64,000 bases of DNA from Bacteroidota bacterium (GTDB taxonomy: Bacteria; Bacteroidota; Bacteroidia; 2-12-FULL-35-15). The translations under genes and the position numbers were made by a program. Below are positions 8,176-16,548 of the stretch, in pieces. Location: assembly GCA_947469885.1 (NCBI GenBank), contig CANIQT010000004.1, forward strand, positions 142,859 to 206,858, given 5' to 3'. The stretch's first letter is position 1. Each line of letters opens with the position of its first letter. Under the pieces are notes generated by a model. That model made no database searches and was not told the origin of the DNA. It saw only the letters and a list, made by a program, of their open reading frames with translations.

Positions 8176-9558
8176 TTATTTGTTTGGAATTCGGATTACA
8201 ACCTTTGTCCCTTTATTGAGTTCCGAAGTAAGTGTAATTTCTCCTCCGTGAATTTTTATTATCTTTTCGGTGAGTGAAAGTCCGAGCCCGTTTCCATGAA
8301 TATTTTTTACATTTTTAGCTCTGTAAAAGGGTTGGAATATTTTTTCGACATCTTCATTATCTATTCCTATTCCTTTATCCACAAATTCAACTGCTACATA
8401 TTTTTCTCCAGCACTTATAAATACTTCTATAGTATTTTGGGGTGAATATTTACATCCATTATCCATCATATTACTTATGGCTGTTTTTAGCAAATAATCG
8501 TTTCCGAAAACCATAAGCTTTTTTTCATCGTCATTCACATTCTTAAATTGAATCAAAACCGTGTATTCTTTTTTTAGTTTCAATAATTCTCCTCTTGCTT
8601 CCCAAACAAGTTCATCAATCCGCAAATTTTTAAGTGATAGTTCTGAAATGTCGGAACTTACTTTTGCGAGATCAAGAAGTCCGTTAGATAACCCATTCAG
8701 ATTTTTAATATCCTCTAATACTGATTCCAGAACACGTACGTAATCTTCCTTTTCTCTTTCCTTGAGTAGCGACACTTCTATTTGTCCTGTAATAGATGTA
8801 AGCGGAGTTCGCAATTCGTGCGATGCGTTGGATACAAAACTTCTTTGCATTTCGAACGACCACTCCAATCGTTCCAACATTTTGTTAAAGGTAATGGCAA
8901 GCTGTGCTATTTCGTCTGTCCCGTTTCCTTCTTTTACTCTCATGTTTAAACTGGCAGCATTTATTTTATCTACCTGTTTCACCACATCCGACATGGGTTC
9001 AAGTGCCTGTTTGGCAAAAACTCTTCCTATCAAAATAGTAAATAGGATACTCAATAAAAAAGTAATGATTAATAAAAATTTCAAATAGCTCAATTTGCTC
9101 AACCCATATTTATCTAGTGCAGATACTACCACCACAAACCAATTGTTTTTATTTTTATACAAAAGCCCAAGAACTTCATTTTCTCCTATTTTATAACGCA
9201 GTTTATTGTTTAACCTTATTGTGCCTAACTGCTCTTTATTTATATGAATAGAATCATTATCCATACTTTTATATATGATTCTGTTTTTATAATCAAACAC
9301 AGCCACCCTTTCGTTAAACATTAGATTTGCTGTGTTTTTGTCTATTATTTTTAGCAAATTATAATCCACTGCTTTTACATTTACTAAAATTCGTGCTGTT
9401 GTTAGCGCTTTGTTTTCAAGTCGCTCGTAAAACTCACTTTCTCTGTAAGAAGATGATAAATAATAAATGCTTAATGAAAAAACGATGAGAATAAACGCTA
9501 CAATCAACGTAAATTGCAACGTAAGGCGGGTTTTTATTTTTAATTGAAAAATGTTCAC
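8176..9558 (-). CDS. HAMP-domain sensor histidine kinase
   Basis: The 460-residue protein has two membrane segments (about 15-36 and 158-180) flanking a periplasmic sensor of about 120 residues, then HAMP, the HisKA H box SNASHELRTP with H247, and an HATPase domain with N, G1 and G2 boxes (DNGCKYSP, DKGIGI, GNGLGLSL). It is a classic membrane kinase for the OmpR-type regulator encoded just upstream; the ATGA overlap shows co-translation. The signal is unknown; CusS-like metal sensing is possible but not shown. Confidence 0.93.
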   Translation of the reverse strand: MNIFQLKIKTRLTLQFTLIVAFILIVFSLSIYYLSSSYRESEFYERLENKALTTARILVNVKAVDYNLLKIIDKNTANLMFNERVAVFDYKNRIIYKSMDNDSIHINKEQLGTIRLNNKLRYKIGENEVLGLLYKNKNNWFVVVVSALDKYGLSKLSYLKFLLIITFLLSILFTILIGRVFAKQALEPMSDVVKQVDKINAASLNMRVKEGNGTDEIAQLAITFNKMLERLEWSFEMQRSFVSNASHELRTPLTSITGQIEVSLLKEREKEDYVRVLESVLEDIKNLNGLSNGLLDLAKVSSDISELSLKNLRIDELVWEARGELLKLKKEYTVLIQFKNVNDDEKKLMVFGNDYLLKTAISNMMDNGCKYSPQNTIEVFISAGEKYVAVEFVDKGIGIDNEDVEKIFQPFYRAKNVKNIHGNGLGLSLTEKIIKIHGGEITLTSELNKGTKVVIRIPNK

Positions 9559-10244
9559 TCTTTTAATATATAACCAACCCCTACTTGTGTTTTTATAAGT
9601 TTTGGTTCAAAATCTTTGTCAATTTTTTTTCTCAGAAAGTTAACATACACATCAATAATATTGGTGCCCGAATCGAAAGCATTGTTCCATACATTCTCCG
9701 CTATCTCAGCTCTTGTAACCACCTTGCCTTTATTTCGCATCAAATATTCGAGCAATCCAAATTCTTTTTGCGACAATTCTATTCTTGTCTCGCCCCTTTT
9801 TACTTCGTAACTATCAAGATGCATTTCCAAATCCATAAATTTTAAAACTCTCAACGCTTTTTCTCCAGCTTTGGTGCGTTTCAGCAATGCCTTTATTCGT
9901 GCCATCAATTCCCCAAATTCAAATGGTTTTAATAGGTAATCGTCTGCACCGGCATCAAAACCTTTTAGTTTATCCAAACTGGTGCCCAAAGCGGTTAGCA
10001 TGAGCACCGGAATTTTATCATCACTCTTTCTTATTTGTTTACATAATTCTATCCCACTAATTCCAGGTAGCATCACATCTAATATTACCAAATCGTAACT
10101 TCTCCTATCAAACAGTTGTTTCCCTACATTTCCATCATCAGCAGTTTCTACCCAATATCCAACTTCTTCCAAACCAAGTTTGATAAAAGAGGAAACCTTT
10201 GGCTCATCTTCCACCAGCAATATTCTTATTTTTATTTCTTCCAT
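9555..10244 (-). CDS. OmpR/PhoB-family response regulator
   Basis: The 229-residue protein has a receiver domain (about 6-120) with acidic pocket E12/D13, phosphoacceptor D56 in LVILDVMLP and K106-type Lys in LLKPFEFGEL, followed by a winged-helix DNA-binding domain ending in TQVGVGYILKE. It would be phosphorylated by the kinase at 8176-9558. Its TGA stop overlaps the kinase ATG by four bases; it is one of very few genes here that ends in TGA. It is divergent from sufS across the first 21-bp array. Confidence 0.95.
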   Translation of the reverse strand: MEEIKIRILLVEDEPKVSSFIKLGLEEVGYWVETADDGNVGKQLFDRRSYDLVILDVMLPGISGIELCKQIRKSDDKIPVLMLTALGTSLDKLKGFDAGADDYLLKPFEFGELMARIKALLKRTKAGEKALRVLKFMDLEMHLDSYEVKRGETRIELSQKEFGLLEYLMRNKGKVVTRAEIAENVWNNAFDSGTNIIDVYVNFLRKKIDKDFEPKLIKTQVGVGYILKE

Positions 10245-10340
10245 TTTTCTGAAAATTAAATTATAGTGGCAAATGTATCCAATTAATTTTCACTAAAATT
10301 AAAATTGTATTAATTTAGATGACTTCATACAGCAGTTTAG

Positions 10341-10608
10341 GCAACCTTAAAATGTCTTGCAACCATGTTTTGAGGGCTTGCAACCTTACAAAACTGTTTT
10401 CGCACCTGCAAAAGTGTTTTATCAACCTTGCAAAACTGTTTTTGCAACCGCAAAAGTGTTTTAACAAACCTGAAAAAGTGATTTTGCAACCTTGCAAAAC
10501 TGTTTTAGCACTTGCAAAAGGCTTTTTGCAACCTTGCAAAACTGTTTTTGCACCTGAAAAAGTGTTTTTGCAACCTTGCATAGCGGTCTTGCAAGCTTGC
10601 AAGACTTT
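10341..10608. repeat. 21-bp-register array 1 (GCAACCTTGCAAAACTGTTTT type)
   Basis: About 13 degenerate units start at 10341, 10359, 10380, 10402, 10423, 10444, 10465, 10486, 10508, 10528, 10550, 10570 and 10591, so the spacing is 20-22 with mode 21 (first step 18). Units carry GCAAAA...TTTTGC dyads, and GTCTTGCAA (10354-10362) is inverted at 10597-10605, making the block a loose overall palindrome. It fills the space between the response regulator and sufS and holds no credible gene. Confidence 0.85.
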
Positions 10609-10717
10609 TTTCCAATATAATTACCTTCTTTTGCATAAAAGGTTTCCCGTTAAACCACTTTATTTACAACAGAATACCCTTTTATTTAGAATTATTCTTA
10701 ATTTCGCGGTCCAAATT

Positions 10718-11965
10718 ATGACAACAGCCAAAACAATAGTATCCAAACCTTTCGATATTAAAAAAATACGAGAGGATTTCCCGATTCTTTCGAGAAAAGT
10801 AAACGGAAAACCACTTATTTATTTCGATAACGCTGCTACTGGTCAAAAACCACAAGTAGTTATTGACGCAATAGACTATTATTATAAGTATCAAAATTCG
10901 AATGTTCACCGAGGGGTGCATACCATGAGTCAGGAAGTGACGGTGGTTTACGAAAACGCAAGGGCAACTATTCAAAAACATTTGAATGCTACACATGCCC
11001 ACGAAATTATTTTTACTAAAGGAGCAACTGATGCTATTAATCTGGTTGCACATTCATTTGGCAAAAAATTTATTTCAAAAGGTGATGAAATAATTATTTC
11101 CACAATGGAACATCATTCCAATATTTTGCCATGGCAACAATTATGTGAAGAAAAAGGAGCAATATTAATAGTGGTCCCGATTAATGATGCCGGAGAATTA
11201 TTGATGGATGAATACAAAAAATTATTGAGTGATAAAACAAAAATAGTAGCTGTAACCCATATTTCGAATGTGTTAGGAACCATTAATCCAATCAAAGAAA
11301 TTATTGATATTGCTCATGCTAAAAATATTCCGGTACTGATAGATGGTGCACAGGCAGTAGCACACACCATGGCGGATGTTCAAAAATTGGATTGTGATTT
11401 TTATATTTTCAGCGGACATAAATTATTTGGTCCTACAGGAGTGGGTGTTTTGTATGGGAAAGAAAAATGGTTAAACCAAATGCCACCTTACCAAGTAGGA
11501 GGAGGTACAATAAAAACAGTTACGTTTGAAAAAACAGAGTATGCTGATTTGCCATTAAAATTTGAAGCCGGAACACCACATATAGAAGGAGGAATAGGAT
11601 TAGCGGTCGCGATTGATTATGTAAACGAAATAGGTTTGGAAAACATTGCGGCTTATGAAAATGAACTGCTGGTGCACGCTACAGAAGCATTAACAAAAAT
11701 AGAAGGAGTAAAAATTATTGGCACTTCAAAACATAAAGCAGCAGTTGTTTCTTTTCTGGTAGAGGGTATTCATAATTACGACCTCGGTGTTTTGCTCGAT
11801 ACACAAGGCATCGCAGTGCGTACTGGTCATCACTGCACTCAACCATTAATGCAACATTATAATCTCCAAGGTGTAATTCGTGCATCGTTTGCGTTTTATA
11901 ATACAAAGGAAGAAATTGATATTTTTGTGGAAGGATTAAAACGAGCTATAAAAATGTTAAAGTAA
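10718..11965 (+). CDS. sufS: cysteine desulfurase SufS
   Basis: The 415-residue PLP enzyme removes sulfur from cysteine for Fe-S cluster assembly. The PLP lysine K235 lies in FSGHKLFGPTG and the persulfide cysteine C373 in RTGHHCTQP, typical of the SufS (group II) type. The reading frame is open upstream to 10319, but that part translates repeat array 1, so I start at the ATG at 10718, which gives normal family length and N-terminus (FDIKKIREDFPIL). sufE follows, then the sufT-like gene. A weak -7-like TAATTTCG lies at 10699-10706. Confidence 0.96.
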   Translation: MTTAKTIVSKPFDIKKIREDFPILSRKVNGKPLIYFDNAATGQKPQVVIDAIDYYYKYQNSNVHRGVHTMSQEVTVVYENARATIQKHLNATHAHEIIFTKGATDAINLVAHSFGKKFISKGDEIIISTMEHHSNILPWQQLCEEKGAILIVVPINDAGELLMDEYKKLLSDKTKIVAVTHISNVLGTINPIKEIIDIAHAKNIPVLIDGAQAVAHTMADVQKLDCDFYIFSGHKLFGPTGVGVLYGKEKWLNQMPPYQVGGGTIKTVTFEKTEYADLPLKFEAGTPHIEGGIGLAVAIDYVNEIGLENIAAYENELLVHATEALTKIEGVKIIGTSKHKAAVVSFLVEGIHNYDLGVLLDTQGIAVRTGHHCTQPLMQHYNLQGVIRASFAFYNTKEEIDIFVEGLKRAIKMLK

Positions 11966-11969
11966 GTAA

Positions 11970-12004
11970 TACCCCTGTCAGGGTTCCAAACACTTACAGG
12001 GGTA
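11970..12004. repeat. small palindrome between sufS and sufE
   Basis: TACCCCTGT and ACAGGGGTA form a perfect 9-bp stem, with a smaller CCCTGTCAGGG palindrome inside. There is no T tract, so it is a REP-like element or an RNA processing/stability hairpin rather than a terminator. Confidence 0.65.
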
Positions 12005-12032
12005 AGCACGAACTATTAGCTTTGAACTAAAA

Positions 12033-12452
12033 ATGAATATAGAACAAACAGAACAGGAAATAATAGAAGAGTTCGAAATTTTTAATGATTGGATGGGCAA
12101 GTACGAATACCTGATTGATATGGGAAAATCGCTACCGATGATTGATGAGAAATATAAAACGGATGATAAAATAATTAAAGGTTGCCAAAGCAGAGTGTGG
12201 ATGCATTCGGAATTGAAAGATGGAAAAATAATTTATACTGCCGATAGCGATGCAATAATAACCAAAGGTATGGTAGCCTTGATGATTAGAGTATTATCAA
12301 ATCATGCACCTGACGAAATAATAAATGCAAAATTAGATTTTGTAGAAAAAATAGGATTAACACAACATTTGTCTCCCACCCGCAGCAATGGTTTGGTGAG
12401 CATGATAAAACAAATGAAATTAGATGCGCTTGTTTATAGGTCACAACACTAA
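12033..12452 (+). CDS. sufE: sulfur acceptor protein SufE
   Basis: The 139-residue protein takes the persulfide from SufS on its conserved cysteine, C51 in IKGCQSRVW, and passes it to the SufBCD scaffold. Length and the region around the active site are normal. It lies 67 bases after sufS on the same strand, separated by a small palindrome. Confidence 0.95.
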   Translation: MNIEQTEQEIIEEFEIFNDWMGKYEYLIDMGKSLPMIDEKYKTDDKIIKGCQSRVWMHSELKDGKIIYTADSDAIITKGMVALMIRVLSNHAPDEIINAKLDFVEKIGLTQHLSPTRSNGLVSMIKQMKLDALVYRSQH

Positions 12453-12486
12453 TGACAAATGAACTAAAAAAGCAATGAACTAGAAA

Positions 12487-12816
12487 ATGCCAGCAATAAT
12501 AAATACCCATAATACCGAGCTTACACAACGTGTTATTGATACAATTAAAACGTGCTACGACCCGGAGATTCCAGTTGATGTTTGGGAATTAGGATTGATT
12601 TATGAAATCAATTTGGACGAAGGAAATAACCTCAACGTGAAAATGACATTGACTTCTCCTTCTTGTCCAGTAGCGGAAACACTGCCTCCTGAAATAGAAC
12701 AAAAACTAAGAGATGTGGAAGGAATTCGTTCAGCAAAAATTGATTTGACGTTTGAACCACCTTGGGAAAAAGAAATGATGAGTGAAGTTGCACAGTTAGA
12801 ATTAGGGTTTATGTAG
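12487..12816 (+). CDS. SufT-like DUF59/MIP18-family Fe-S assembly protein
   Basis: The 109-residue protein has the MIP18/DUF59 fold signature: CYDPEIPVDVWELGLIYEI followed by TLTSPSCPVAETLP with a conserved Cys, and the end FEPPWEKEMMSE. Members act in Fe-S cluster maturation or transfer. It directly follows sufE, the standard position in Bacteroidota suf loci. No attached domain is present. Confidence 0.9.
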   Translation: MPAIINTHNTELTQRVIDTIKTCYDPEIPVDVWELGLIYEINLDEGNNLNVKMTLTSPSCPVAETLPPEIEQKLRDVEGIRSAKIDLTFEPPWEKEMMSEVAQLELGFM

Positions 12817-12823
12817 TTTGTTT

Positions 12824-12856
12824 GAATCAAGATGAAAGATTCAAGAATCAAGATTG
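12824..12856. repeat. 7-bp repeat overlapping a start codon
   Basis: Units of the AATCAAG/ATTCAAG type repeat about four times with 7-base spacing across the start of the thioredoxin-like gene, so its first residues (MKDSRIKI) are repeat-encoded. Confidence 0.6.
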
Positions 12857-13365
12857 TAGTTGCTTTATTGTTAAGTTTTTCTTCGTTTTTAATTTCACAA
12901 AACAAAACGCTACCAGTTTCACAACCAATTACTGTTTATATTTTTTTATCTGAAACCTGCCTCATCTGCCAGAGTTACACGCTTACATTAAAACAACTTT
13001 ACAACGAACACAAGAAAGATAACATTCGATTTGTCGGAGTTTTTCCGAATTATTACGCTACACAAAAGGGTGTTGATGAATTCAAAAGCACCTATTCCAT
13101 TCCGTTTGATTTGATGTTAGATAAAAACAGGGAACTTACCAAACACTTCAACGCAAGCATTACACCCGAAGTATTTGTTGAAAACGAAAACAAACAAATT
13201 TTATACAGCGGACGAATTGATGATTCGTTTTATGCAATTGGCAAACGAAGAACGGTAATAACTACAAACGATTTGGCGTATGCGTCATCTGCCATTGCAT
13301 CTCACCAAAAAATAAAAGCACACACAACACAGGCGGTGGGCTGTGTAATAACATCCTTAAAATAA
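12832..13365 (+). CDS. secreted thioredoxin-like protein with CxxC motif
   Basis: The 177-residue protein has a signal peptide (hydrophobic 8-22) and a thioredoxin/redoxin-like domain with a CLIC dithiol motif (C43, C46) after a TVYIFLSETC strand. A later SITPEVFVE segment supplies the cis-Pro loop of thioredoxin folds. It probably acts as a periplasmic thiol oxidoreductase or peroxiredoxin-like protein. It starts only 15 bases after the sufT-like gene and precedes the heme/copper protein cassette, which suggests a maturation or redox partner role. The start codon lies inside a 7-bp repeat. Confidence 0.75.
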   Translation: MKDSRIKIVVALLLSFSSFLISQNKTLPVSQPITVYIFLSETCLICQSYTLTLKQLYNEHKKDNIRFVGVFPNYYATQKGVDEFKSTYSIPFDLMLDKNRELTKHFNASITPEVFVENENKQILYSGRIDDSFYAIGKRRTVITTNDLAYASSAIASHQKIKAHTTQAVGCVITSLK

Positions 13366-13366
13366 T

Positions 13367-13559
13367 AATGCGAATCAACGGTTGGATTAGGTGCATATTA
13401 ATTGCCACGACCTTTAGGTCGTGGATAGATAAAACAATGAAATTGGGCTTTAGCCAAACTTGTTTATTGTGGCTAAAGCCCAAAGATTATAACATTCAAC
13501 CACGACATTCAACCACGACCTAAAGGTCGTGGCAATTAAATCAACCATTGATACGCATT
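13367..13559. mobile_element. 193-bp MITE-like inverted-repeat element
   Basis: The outer ends pair imperfectly (AATGCGAATCAACGGTTG with the complement of the right end), the next layer CCACGACCTTTAGGTCGTGG recurs inverted at 13512-13532, and the core GGGCTTTAGCC...GGCTAAAGCCC makes a third stem. Nested palindromes of this kind are substrates of REP-associated Y1 transposases in Bacteroidota, but no transposase gene is in the window. It separates two genes of the redox cassette. Confidence 0.7.
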
Positions 13560-13587
13560 AATACACTACTTTTATACAAATAAAAAA

Positions 13588-14169
13588 ATGAGAACAATTA
13601 AAATATCTAGTGGTGTCGTATTTCTTTTCGCAATAACTATTGTTATTACTTCCTTCGTTAAAGGAGATGATGATAAAAAGAAAAAAGAAAAAGAAGACCC
13701 ATCCACCATTTATTCGATGGGAGAAGTAAAAGCATTTTCGCCCGACAGTATTCCCTATGGCACTTATGTGGCTCTCACCAAAGAAACCATGAATAGGAAA
13801 GAAAATTTGATTACAATGAAGTCCGTCACTATTGATCAAAAAGGAGAAACAAAGGAATATAATTACGTGATGGATATTAACGACCCTAAATTTGTTATTC
13901 GTGATGTAGATGGAAATTATAGTGGAGTAGGCAAGCTACATGGCAAAGCATGGGAATGGACCAGCTGGAGTTACGATATTTATTTTACCAACCCTGTTGG
14001 GAGAATGGAAGCCTACAATTATGTGTCCTTGGTTGGATTAGTGGTGAACAAAGGCTTTTACGGACCTGATGGTAAGCTGGTAGTGAAATACAAAGAGCGA
14101 CATAAGTTTATTACAAAAGAACAATTCGAAATTTTATATTTGCAGGTGCTCAAGTGTTCCACTAAATAA
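13588..14169 (+). CDS. secreted protein of unknown function
   Basis: The 193-residue product has an N-terminal hydrophobic segment (about 8-24) followed by a very acidic/lysine stretch (DDDKKKKEKED), then a domain rich in aromatic residues with repeated tyrosines and tryptophans (WEWTSWSYDIYF). No family is recognised. It ends 2 bases before the heme/copper monooxygenase-like gene, so the two are surely co-translated and probably work together outside the cytoplasm. A TACTTTTA box at 13567-13574 may be its promoter. Confidence 0.7.
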   Translation: MRTIKISSGVVFLFAITIVITSFVKGDDDKKKKEKEDPSTIYSMGEVKAFSPDSIPYGTYVALTKETMNRKENLITMKSVTIDQKGETKEYNYVMDINDPKFVIRDVDGNYSGVGKLHGKAWEWTSWSYDIYFTNPVGRMEAYNYVSLVGLVVNKGFYGPDGKLVVKYKERHKFITKEQFEILYLQVLKCSTK

Positions 14170-14171
14170 GA

Positions 14172-15701
14172 ATGAGAAAGGTTACCGCTGTTTTATTTTT
14201 TTACTTCGCTTTCATTTCTGCCAAAGCACAAGTTACTTTTTCCGAAAACATTGCCCCCATTATTTATAATAAATGCAGCGGATGCCACCATTCTGGAGGA
14301 ATAGCACCGTTGCCATTTACAAATTACACAGAAATAAAACGTTCGGCAGCTATGATAACACTTGCTGCACTTGACCCTAAGATGCGGTTTATGCCGCCTT
14401 GGATGCCTGATACCACTTACAGTCATTTTGTGGATGAGCGCACATTGACTGCTAACGAAGCCGAACAAATAAAAAAATGGATTGCCGATGGAATGCTCGA
14501 AGGCAACAAAGCTGCCGAGCCTGAATTACCATTATTTACAAAAGGTTCCCAATTAGGCAAACCCGATTTGACTCTTGGTATGAAAGAATCATTTTTGCAC
14601 AAAGGAAATAATAAAGACGAATACCAGGTGTTTGTATTGCCAACCAATTTAACCGAAGGGCACAATGTATCAGCAATTGAAATTGTTCCCGGCAATCCTA
14701 AAATAGCCCATCACATTATTCTAGGTTTGGATACTACTCAAATGGCAGAAAAATTGGATGAAAAAACTAATGAGTATGGCTATGAACAATACGGTGGCTT
14801 TGGGTTTTATCCTACTTATGATAATTGGTCGGGTTGGGTGCCGGGCAATAAAACACGCTATTTCCCAACAGGAATAGGCAATTACGTGTTGCCTCATTCA
14901 AAAGTGTTGTTGCAAATGCACTACGGACCTTCACCAATAGATGCAAAGGATTCAACAGTTGTCAATATTTTTTACAGCCACGAACCGGTTACTCGTTTTC
15001 TTAAAGGCTGGGTGCTGAGTCCGAACGATATTAAAGACGGACCTTTTTTTATTGAAGCAAATACCAAACGAACTTTTCATGCACAGTTTAAAGTAACCAG
15101 CGATTATAGTTTGATAAGCGTTACTCCTCATGCACATTGGTTAGGCAAAAAATGGGAAGTGTATGCGGTGCATCCCAATGGCGATACCACACATTTGATA
15201 AGAATAAACGATTGGGATTTTAACTGGCAAAACTTTTTTAGTTTCAAAAAATTTATCAAACTCGAAAAAGGAACTATTATTTATTGCAATGCCACTTATG
15301 ATAATACCGAACGGAATTTCCGCAATCCAAACAAACCGCTTAAAAATGTGATGTGGGGCGAAAGTGCAAAAGACGAAATGTTTCTTTTCTACTTTGCTTA
15401 TGTGCCCTATCAGCAGGGCGATGAAAACATTGAGATAGGAGGGAGTGTTAATTTTTTGAATGTAATGAACGACAAAACATCAAACAAAACACGAATAGAA
15501 TATAGCATTGCTGACAATTCGTTGGTAACTATTAAACTGTGTGATGATAAAGGAAAAGTGGTGAAGCAGGTAATAAATAACGAACAAACCAGTTCGGGCA
15601 AACACCAAACTGAAGCGGATTCGAAAGGATTAAAAGGAATATACTGGTGTAAAATTTCAACCGCTTCTTTTACGGATAGCAAAAAAATAATTATTGAGTA
15701 G
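14172..15701 (+). CDS. heme c / copper type II monooxygenase-like T9SS protein
   Basis: The 509-residue protein has a signal peptide (1-20), one heme-c site CSGCH (C35, C38, H39) in a planctomycete-cytochrome-like N-terminal domain, then a two-lobed domain resembling copper type II ascorbate-dependent monooxygenases with His clusters AHHIIL, LLQMHYG and TPHAHWLGK. The last 80 residues form a T9SS type A sorting tail (IEYSIADNSLVTIKL...GIYWCKI). It is therefore predicted to be exported and cell-surface attached. The substrate is unknown. It follows the secreted unknown by 2 bases. Confidence 0.8.
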   Translation: MRKVTAVLFFYFAFISAKAQVTFSENIAPIIYNKCSGCHHSGGIAPLPFTNYTEIKRSAAMITLAALDPKMRFMPPWMPDTTYSHFVDERTLTANEAEQIKKWIADGMLEGNKAAEPELPLFTKGSQLGKPDLTLGMKESFLHKGNNKDEYQVFVLPTNLTEGHNVSAIEIVPGNPKIAHHIILGLDTTQMAEKLDEKTNEYGYEQYGGFGFYPTYDNWSGWVPGNKTRYFPTGIGNYVLPHSKVLLQMHYGPSPIDAKDSTVVNIFYSHEPVTRFLKGWVLSPNDIKDGPFFIEANTKRTFHAQFKVTSDYSLISVTPHAHWLGKKWEVYAVHPNGDTTHLIRINDWDFNWQNFFSFKKFIKLEKGTIIYCNATYDNTERNFRNPNKPLKNVMWGESAKDEMFLFYFAYVPYQQGDENIEIGGSVNFLNVMNDKTSNKTRIEYSIADNSLVTIKLCDDKGKVVKQVINNEQTSSGKHQTEADSKGLKGIYWCKISTASFTDSKKIIIE

Positions 15702-15709
15702 TATCTTTG
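15702..15709 (+). promoter_or_regulatory. -7 box with almost no leader before the DUF2480 gene
   Basis: TATCTTTG is an exact TAnnTTTG match starting right at the preceding stop codon. Only four bases separate it from the ATG at 15714, so transcription would begin at or within a few bases of the start codon. Confidence 0.65.
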
Positions 15710-15713
15710 CAAC

Positions 15714-16223
15714 ATGGAAAATGAAATAGTAAATAAAGTATCCGAAAGTGGGTTAATAACCATTGACCTCGAAGAATATTATCCTTTGGGCGAAAGAGTG
15801 GTGTTTGATATTAAAGACCATCTTTTCCAGGGATTGATTTTAAGAGAAAAAGATTTTCGGGAATATATAAAGAACGAAGATTGGAATAAATACAAAAACA
15901 AATATGTTGCACTCATTTGTTCTGCCGATGCCATTGTGCCTACCTGGGCTTATATGTTGTTGGCGACACAGCTGGAACCAATTGCTAAAAAGGTAGTGTT
16001 TGGCGATTTGGAAACGTTGGAAACAATACTTTATAACGAAATTCTGTCTAAAATTAATCCTGCCGACTATCAAGATGCTCGAATTGTCATAAAAGGATGT
16101 GGAGATTTGCCTGTTCCCAAAGCAGCTTATGTTCAAATTACTTCTCTTTTGCGCCCCGTTGCCAAAAGCATTATGTATGGCGAGCCTTGTTCAACGGTGC
16201 CTTTGTACAAAAAAAGTAAGTAA
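15714..16223 (+). CDS. DUF2480 family protein
   Basis: The 169-residue soluble protein matches DUF2480, a Bacteroidota-specific family usually encoded in the suf cluster after sufE and the DUF59 gene. Visible features are SGLITIDLEEYYP, a CSADAIVPTWAYMLL segment and IVIKGCGDLPVPKAAYVQIT. Its function is not known; the genomic link points to Fe-S metabolism. Here it is separated from sufT by the three-gene redox cassette and has its own promoter box four bases before the ATG. Confidence 0.9.
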   Translation: MENEIVNKVSESGLITIDLEEYYPLGERVVFDIKDHLFQGLILREKDFREYIKNEDWNKYKNKYVALICSADAIVPTWAYMLLATQLEPIAKKVVFGDLETLETILYNEILSKINPADYQDARIVIKGCGDLPVPKAAYVQITSLLRPVAKSIMYGEPCSTVPLYKKSK

Positions 16224-16233
16224 TTACAATTTT

Positions 16234-16436
16234 GGTTCTACAAGGTTTCCTGTGCAACAGAAAAAAATCGAAACACATAGATACATAGAAAAAGGAGGAC
16301 TGATAGTTCTTCTTCAAAGAATACACATAGTTCTCTATGTGAAAAGCGAAGCTTCTATGAATCCTTACTTTGAGAAAAACATAAACTATGTTCCTATGTG
16401 TTTAAATTTTTTACCCACAAGCAACCTTGTAGAACC
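16234..16436. mobile_element. 203-bp snap-back element
   Basis: Perfect 14-bp ends GGTTCTACAAGGTT and AACCTTGTAGAACC bound a long imperfect palindrome whose arms share AAACACATAG and ACATAG blocks in the same order; an inner CACATAG/CTATGTG hairpin lies in the middle. No coding potential. It resembles a non-autonomous MITE or foldback element. Confidence 0.7.
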
Positions 16437-16469
16437 CTAATATTAAAATCTTATCTGTAATTTCAAAAA

Positions 16470-16512
16470 CAAAAAAAACAGGTCCGGGGCTTCCACTCCC
16501 CAAACCTGTTTT
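16470..16512 (-). terminator. intrinsic terminator of the 317-residue protein gene
   Basis: On the minus strand AAACAGGT and ACCTGTTT plus an inner GGGG/CCCC pairing form the stem, followed by eight T. It could also stop DUF2480 transcription from the other side, with a weaker T tract. Confidence 0.8.
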
Positions 16513-16548
16513 ACCAACTTCACAACTCACCCGAAAAAAACAACACAC

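Noticed and set aside
10315..10602. 95-residue minus-strand ORF with heptapeptide repeats
   Set aside because: It lies wholly in array 1. A 21-bp period keeps any frame open, so openness is not evidence of coding.
10319..10717. 133-residue N-terminal extension of SufS
   Set aside because: It is the translation of repeat array 1; SufS family proteins start at the position matching the ATG at 10718.
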